Under the pieces are notes generated by a model, which was given only the letters and a program-made list of their open reading frames with translations, did no database searches and was not told where the DNA came from. Positions 12,853 through 16,396 of a DNA stretch of 16,396 bases are shown here, piece after piece. The position numbers were made by a program, and so were the translations under genes. Source of the DNA: Methanomassiliicoccales archaeon (GTDB taxonomy: Archaea; Thermoplasmatota; Thermoplasmata; Methanomassiliicoccales; JACIVX01); contig JAJRAG010000065.1 of assembly GCA_028682925.1 (NCBI GenBank), forward strand, positions 1 to 16,396. The letters run 5' to 3'. The stretch's first letter is position 1; every line of letters starts with the position of its first letter.

Positions 12853-13797
12853 ATGAACGGCTTCAAAGGCTCTGACGTTGTCTCGATCCGAGACATTTCG
12901 AAGGAGCGAATTGAGCGGATTTTGGATTTGTCGGAGAAAATGATCCCTTATGCTAACGGACAGAAGTTCACGAAGGCCCTCGAAGGTCACATTCTTGCGA
13001 ACCTGTTCTTCGAGCCTTCCACCCGTACCCGCCTCTCATTCGAGAGCGCGATGGTCCGCCTGGGTGGTAGAGCCATCGAGATCGCGTATCCAGCGATGGC
13101 CTCTGTGGCAAAGGGCGAAACGCTCGCCGACACGATAAGAATGGTGGAATCGTATTCTGATGTCATAGTTCTTCGGCATCCCCACGAGGGATCGGCAAGA
13201 CTCGCTGCCCACTTCTCCAGTAAACCAGTAATCAATGCTGGGGATGGTGCCGGTCAGCATCCGACCCAGACCTTGCTCGACCTCTTCACTATTAGGAGGG
13301 AGAAAGGCAAGATCGAGGGAATGCACATCGTGATGGTCGGTGACCTGAAGTACGGAAGGACCGCACACTCTCTCGCAGAGGCGCTTTCACTCTTCGGGGC
13401 GGAATTGACTTTTGTGGCACCCCAGAATCTCCAGATGCCTAAGGAGACCGTCAAGGAAGTTGAGAAGCTCGGGAACAAGCCGAAGCTTATCTCGAAAATC
13501 GAGGACGTGATACCGAAGGCTGACGTATTGTACGTCACTCGGATACAGAGGGAGAGATTCCCTGACCCAAGCGAGTATCTCAAGGTGGCGAGTTCGTACA
13601 GAATCGACAAGAATCTACTGAGGGAGGCGAAGAAGGATCTGATCGTGATGCACCCTCTGCCGAGAATTGACGAGATCGCACCAGAGGTCGACAGTACTCC
13701 ACATGCGCGATATTTCCAGCAAGCGTTCAACGGCGTTCCGGTCAGAATGGCGCTCTTGCTGCTTGTCTTAGGAGCTGAGGCGAATGAAGGATTTTAG
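12853..13797 (+). CDS. pyrB: Aspartate carbamoyltransferase catalytic subunit
   Basis: PyrB joins carbamoyl phosphate to aspartate, the committed step of pyrimidine synthesis. The 314 residues are typical. The carbamoyl phosphate site is FFEPSTRTRLSFE with S56-T57-R58-T59, completed by the lysine loop SVAKGET (K87) and by GDGAGQHPTQTLLD (H136, Q139). The aspartate-side motifs are GDLKYGRTAHSL around residue 163, VTRIQRERF near 236-244, and MHPLPR near 272. All catalytic residues I could check are present. The start fits the family's N-terminus and the TATA position. The last 14 bases overlap pyrI, so the two chains are probably made together and assemble into the regulated (C3)2(R2)3 enzyme. 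Confidence 0.97.
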   Translation: MNGFKGSDVVSIRDISKERIERILDLSEKMIPYANGQKFTKALEGHILANLFFEPSTRTRLSFESAMVRLGGRAIEIAYPAMASVAKGETLADTIRMVESYSDVIVLRHPHEGSARLAAHFSSKPVINAGDGAGQHPTQTLLDLFTIRREKGKIEGMHIVMVGDLKYGRTAHSLAEALSLFGAELTFVAPQNLQMPKETVKEVEKLGNKPKLISKIEDVIPKADVLYVTRIQRERFPDPSEYLKVASSYRIDKNLLREAKKDLIVMHPLPRIDEIAPEVDSTPHARYFQQAFNGVPVRMALLLLVLGAEANEGF

Positions 13798-14242
13798 GGT
13801 CACCCCGATAAGGAATGGAACGGTAATCGATCACATCGATTGCGGAATGGCGCTCAAGGTCCTTAGGATAATAGGAGTCACTGGCGAGAACGTTCGGTCG
13901 ACGGTGAGCGTCCTAATGCACGTGCCTTCCAAGAAGGCGGGATGGAAGGATGTCGTGAAGGTTGAGGACAGAGAGCTCGATCCGAAGGAAGTCGACAAGA
14001 TTGCTCTGATATCACCCAGGGCGACGATAAACATCATCAGGGACTTCAATGTGGCTGAGAAATATAAGGTGAAGCTCCCCGAGTTGGTCAGGGGAATAGT
14101 CCGATGCGGCAACCCGAGCTGCATCACGAACCTTGCGGAGCCTGTCGAATCAGAATTCACCGTCGAATCTCAGAATCCCTCCGTCCTGAGATGTATCTAC
14201 TGCGACAGGATACTTGAGGATATCTCGGAGCACATCATCTAG
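13784..14242 (+). CDS. pyrI: Aspartate carbamoyltransferase regulatory subunit
   Basis: PyrI binds nucleotides (CTP, ATP) and passes feedback control to PyrB. The 152 residues are normal. The allosteric domain starts VTPIRNGTVIDHIDCGMALKVLRIIG, the conserved nucleotide-binding opening, and continues through PSKKAGWKDVVKVEDREL. The C-terminal zinc domain carries C108-x4-C113 and C137-x2-C140, which bind the zinc that holds the contact to the catalytic chain. The ATG overlaps the end of pyrB by 14 bases in another frame, which suggests translational coupling. It ends one base before the stop of the convergent Roadblock gene. Confidence 0.97.
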   Translation: MKDFRVTPIRNGTVIDHIDCGMALKVLRIIGVTGENVRSTVSVLMHVPSKKAGWKDVVKVEDRELDPKEVDKIALISPRATINIIRDFNVAEKYKVKLPELVRGIVRCGNPSCITNLAEPVESEFTVESQNPSVLRCIYCDRILEDISEHII

Positions 14243-14243
14243 G

Positions 14244-14633
14244 CTATCTCAGCCAGATCAGCTCTTCCTTGGTCCGAGTGATGACCTTCTGCATGTCGTC
14301 CAATACCTTCTGGTTATCAGCCTCTCTGTCTGCTGTAACAACGATGAGAAGACTTGAGCTGACCTCGGATATCAACATCTTGCTGGTCTTGAAGACGACG
14401 ATTATGTAGTCCACTTTGTCTTTCTGCAGGTCGGTCCTCGTTGATTCGGCGGATGAGAAAATGATGGCTGCCATCGCCGAGAAGGTCTCTGTCCTCGATC
14501 CAGGAGCGGATTTCCCCGCGACCATCAATCCCGTCTTCGAGACGATCGATACGCTCTGTATCTGCGCTTCCTTGATGAACTGGTCAAGAATTATCTCCTC
14601 CAGAACGTTCTCGACGGACTTCACCGGCTGCAA
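14244..14633 (-). CDS. Roadblock/LC7 domain protein
   Basis: The 129-residue protein is a single Roadblock/LC7 domain. It has an N-terminal helix (VENVLEEIILD), the strand QIQSVSIVSKTGLMVAGK, a central helix TETFSAMAAIIFSSAESTRTDL, the strand pair VDYIIVVFKTSKMLISEVSSSLLIVVTAD, and a final helix. Prokaryotic members dimerise and act with small Ras-like GTPases (as MglB does) or in chemosensory and motility complexes; no GTPase gene is in this window. The start is probably TTG at 14633, since GGAGG lies nine bases upstream, an in-frame stop lies a short way further up, and nearby ATG codons are out of frame. It converges on pyrI with a one-base gap and no visible terminator between them. Confidence 0.8.
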   Translation of the reverse strand: MQPVKSVENVLEEIILDQFIKEAQIQSVSIVSKTGLMVAGKSAPGSRTETFSAMAAIIFSSAESTRTDLQKDKVDYIIVVFKTSKMLISEVSSSLLIVVTADREADNQKVLDDMQKVITRTKEELIWLR

Positions 14634-14717
14634 TTCATCATTCCTCCGAGGTCAACCGACAAGATTTGTGTTCCCACCCAGAGTCAAGGCTGCTCCTTGA
14701 GAAATAAGTGAAACTGC

Positions 14718-14723
14718 ATTTAA
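14718..14723 (-). promoter_or_regulatory. Possible TATA box of the Roadblock gene
   Basis: The minus strand reads TTAAAT here; the expected start near 14694 leaves a leader of about 60 bases containing the GGAGG site. CTTATTTC at 14702-14709 is an alternative. The choice between them is not decided by the sequence. Confidence 0.3.
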
Positions 14724-14843
14724 CCCTTTCCATCTTATGAAGAATCGTTCTGGCTGTAAGCAGCAGGACAAGGAATCCGAGGCAAGACAAAGTCATCAGA
14801 ACCATGGAGAACGACTAGTCTGAAGACAAACCCACAGAATAAT

Positions 14844-14853
14844 GATAAATAAT
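14844..14853 (+). promoter_or_regulatory. TATA box of the ferredoxin-AOR operon
   Basis: GATAAATAAT is the best TATA match upstream of the ferredoxin. The expected start site is near 14874. It lies inside the longest version of the ferredoxin reading frame (ATG at 14842), so that version could not be translated from this promoter. A start at 14878 (GTG) or 14887 (ATG) would fit. Confidence 0.5.
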
Positions 14854-14886
14854 GAGAGCATCATTAACACGAATGCGGTGCGCTGG

Positions 14887-15228
14887 ATGACGATGAATAT
14901 TGACACTCTGAAATGCACTGGCTGTGGCCTGTGCGAGCTCGCTTGCAGCTACCGGAGAGACAAGGTTTTCACGACGATGAGATCGAGCATCATGCTTCAC
15001 CTGGATGATAAAAGGAACTACTTCGGGGTGATGGTGAAGTTGCCGAACGATGATCTGATTCTTGGCAGACCCGAAGGAATTGACATTCAAAGGTCGGGCG
15101 AGAGCAAGGACGAGGAGGGAACCGGGGCGAAACCCATCCTGCTGAGGGAGGCGTGCGATGAGTGCGGAGACGAGGAACCACACTGCGTAAGAATCTGCCC
15201 TCCGAGATGTCTTTCGGTGGTGAAGTGA
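14887..15228 (+). CDS. Dicluster 4Fe-4S ferredoxin-like electron-transfer protein
   Basis: The product has about 113 residues with two iron-sulfur motifs. The first is C10-x2-C13-x2-C16-x3-C20 in KCTGCGLCELAC. The second is C-x2-C-x6-C-x3-C-P in CDECGDEEPHCVRICP near the C-terminus, followed by another cysteine. About 70 residues with two predicted strands (IMLHLDDKRNYFGVMVKL) separate them, more than in a simple ferredoxin. The gene ends one base before the AOR-family gene, so it is the likely electron acceptor or subunit of that oxidoreductase, as in known AOR enzymes with a separate ferredoxin-like subunit. The start is uncertain: the frame extends to ATG 14842, but a TATA box within that extension favours 14887 (or GTG 14878 or ATG 14893). 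Confidence 0.85.
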   Translation: MTMNIDTLKCTGCGLCELACSYRRDKVFTTMRSSIMLHLDDKRNYFGVMVKLPNDDLILGRPEGIDIQRSGESKDEEGTGAKPILLREACDECGDEEPHCVRICPPRCLSVVK

Positions 15229-15229
15229 A

Positions 15230-16396
15230 ATGGACTACCTTTATTCGGGCAACGTGCTGGTGGTCGATCTTCAGAAAGGAGAAACTCGAGAGAGCATATT
15301 GGATGAGGAACTGATCGAGTCAAAGCTCGGCGGCGCCGCGGTCAACCTTGAGCTTTTCAAGCAGTACGAAAGCATGGACCCAGTAGTCATAGGATCTGGA
15401 TTGTTCACTTCCACCATGATCCCTGGGTCAGCCATGTCTGTCGTCACGACCCGATCGCCAACGGCAGACAGAATCATGCACTCACCTATCGTCAACTTCA
15501 TGGGCGCCGAGCTCAAGCTTGCGGGATTTGATTTCATCGTAGTGCATGGTCACTCCCCCAAACCAGTATACCTTTGGCTTCACGATGAGATTGCAGACCT
15601 GCTCCCAGCCGACGAGATTTGGGGGCAAGACACATGGAAGACTGTGGACTACATCCGAGAAGAGCAAGGAGAGGAAAGGATACAGGTCCTATCCATAGGG
15701 CCTGCAGGAGAGAAGGGGGGTTCGATAGCTCAGGCCGTCGTCAACTACTGGTCGGAAGGAGACAAGATTGGATTGGGGAAGCGACTCGGCGACATGAGAC
15801 TCAAGGCGATATGTACGCGGGGCATGGGCGAACTTGAACTAGCAGATCCCGCCTCGTTTCTTGCGCTTTGCCTGCCCGCCATGGAAGATGCCAGAACGAA
15901 GCTGGTCGACTCGCAGGGAATCGAGGGCCTTATGCCGAATGTGGACCTGAAGAACTTCAATGAAGTGCGGCACAGAAATTCGGCATGTTTCGGCTGCCCG
16001 TGGCCATGCAGAACCTTCGCGAAGTACAACGAGTCTCCCGCAGTGCTCAAAGAGGCGCACCCTGAGCCAGGGATGCAGATCATAGATGCTCCGGGATTCG
16101 CAGCGTTGTTGAGCGAGGGATTCGATGCCATAGAGGCCTCGAGACTGATGGAGACCTCAAGTCGAATCGGCGTCGAACCGGTCGGGGCGAGCCCCATGTT
16201 GAAAGGACTCACGTATCAAGAGGCGAAGAGTAGAATAGTGGAAATGGGATCGAGCCAGACCAATGTGAGTTCCGTCCCGACCATTAAGGGAGCTTGCCGA
16301 TCGGACCTGTTCAGCCCGTTCGCACCGAACGGCGGGGAAGAACACACGCTCGCACTTGCCTACGTCCTCGGCATATGTCCCAGGTACGCGGTCAAG
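15230..16396 (+). CDS. Aldehyde:ferredoxin oxidoreductase family protein, divergent (3' end outside window)
   Basis: The frame runs 389 residues to the window edge without a stop. The AOR N-terminal domain is recognisable: YSGNVLVVDLQKGE, KLGGAAVNLELF, then IGSGLFTSTMIPGSAMSVVTTRSPTADRI, and GAELKLAGFDFIVVHG. In the family these contact the bis-pterin tungsten cofactor. ACFGCPWPC gives C253-x2-C256-x3-C260, three ligands of the 4Fe-4S cluster. YVLGICPRY with C383 resembles the place of the fourth ligand. The distance from C260 to C383 is about 120 residues, against about 200 in Pyrococcus AOR, so this is a compact, divergent branch; the substrate cannot be told. GGTGGTGA precedes the ATG, one base after the ferredoxin stop. 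The protein is probably cytoplasmic and passes electrons to that ferredoxin. Confidence 0.88.
   Translation, partial: MDYLYSGNVLVVDLQKGETRESILDEELIESKLGGAAVNLELFKQYESMDPVVIGSGLFTSTMIPGSAMSVVTTRSPTADRIMHSPIVNFMGAELKLAGFDFIVVHGHSPKPVYLWLHDEIADLLPADEIWGQDTWKTVDYIREEQGEERIQVLSIGPAGEKGGSIAQAVVNYWSEGDKIGLGKRLGDMRLKAICTRGMGELELADPASFLALCLPAMEDARTKLVDSQGIEGLMPNVDLKNFNEVRHRNSACFGCPWPCRTFAKYNESPAVLKEAHPEPGMQIIDAPGFAALLSEGFDAIEASRLMETSSRIGVEPVGASPMLKGLTYQEAKSRIVEMGSSQTNVSSVPTIKGACRSDLFSPFAPNGGEEHTLALAYVLGICPRYAVK

Noticed and set aside
13254..13730. 158-codon minus-strand frame inside pyrB
   Set aside because: It is antisense to a gene with all catalytic motifs and has no independent support.
15745..16212. 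155-codon minus-strand frame inside the AOR-family gene
   Set aside because: It is antisense to a continuous frame carrying the AOR cysteine motif.
1..16396. Insertion sequences, prophage, attachment sites or a defence island
   Set aside because: No transposase, integrase, terminal repeats or defence domains are visible; gene content is mainly housekeeping and metabolic.

Overview
The window is archaeal chromosome of euryarchaeal type, most simply a member of the Thermoplasmatota or a related lineage; the rank is inferred and no marker here fixes it. The archaeal assignment rests on an ATP-dependent DNA ligase, RNA polymerase subunit L, archaeosine synthase, archaeal-type TruD, a pyrB-pyrI pair, a tRNA with a bulge-helix-bulge intron, and TATA boxes about 26 bases before the expected transcript starts. 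Several lead genes (ligase, rpoL, arcS and nearly pyrB) look leaderless. Genes inside operons instead carry GGTGA or GGAGG ribosome binding sites.

Layout. 1-3648 (+): the tail of a gene ending in a PCNA-binding peptide (possibly the replication factor C large subunit), then DNA ligase, rpoL and truD. 3693-8015 (-): a very large gene for a protein of about 1440 residues with about 30 TPR repeats, a helical region and a B-box-like zinc-finger tail. 8049-9104: a regulatory and RNA-rich stretch with a small acidic protein gene framed by a 5' GAAA-loop hairpin and a 3' terminator hairpin, an intron-containing tRNA-Gly(UCC), and 331 bases without a credible gene but with a strong hairpin. 9105-10865 (-): arcS. 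10951-12331 (-): a sulfur-relay operon, tusA, a 35-residue ORF, and TusB/DsrH-, TusD/DsrE- and TusC/DsrF-like genes. A cysteine-containing helix-turn-helix regulator is divergent from it at 12424-12783 (+), and a perfect 16-bp palindrome lies at the operon promoter. 12853-14242 (+): pyrB and pyrI, overlapping. 14244-14633 (-): a stand-alone Roadblock/LC7 protein. 14887-16396 (+): a dicluster ferredoxin followed directly by a compact, divergent aldehyde:ferredoxin oxidoreductase (AOR) family protein that runs off the window.

Themes. tRNA modification recurs (TruD, ArcS, possibly the sulfur relay), and the tRNA-Gly carries U13 and G15, candidate targets of the first two. The parts most worth attention are the sulfur-relay operon with its operator and micro-ORF, the giant TPR/zinc protein, the hairpin-capped small gene, and the ferredoxin/AOR pair.
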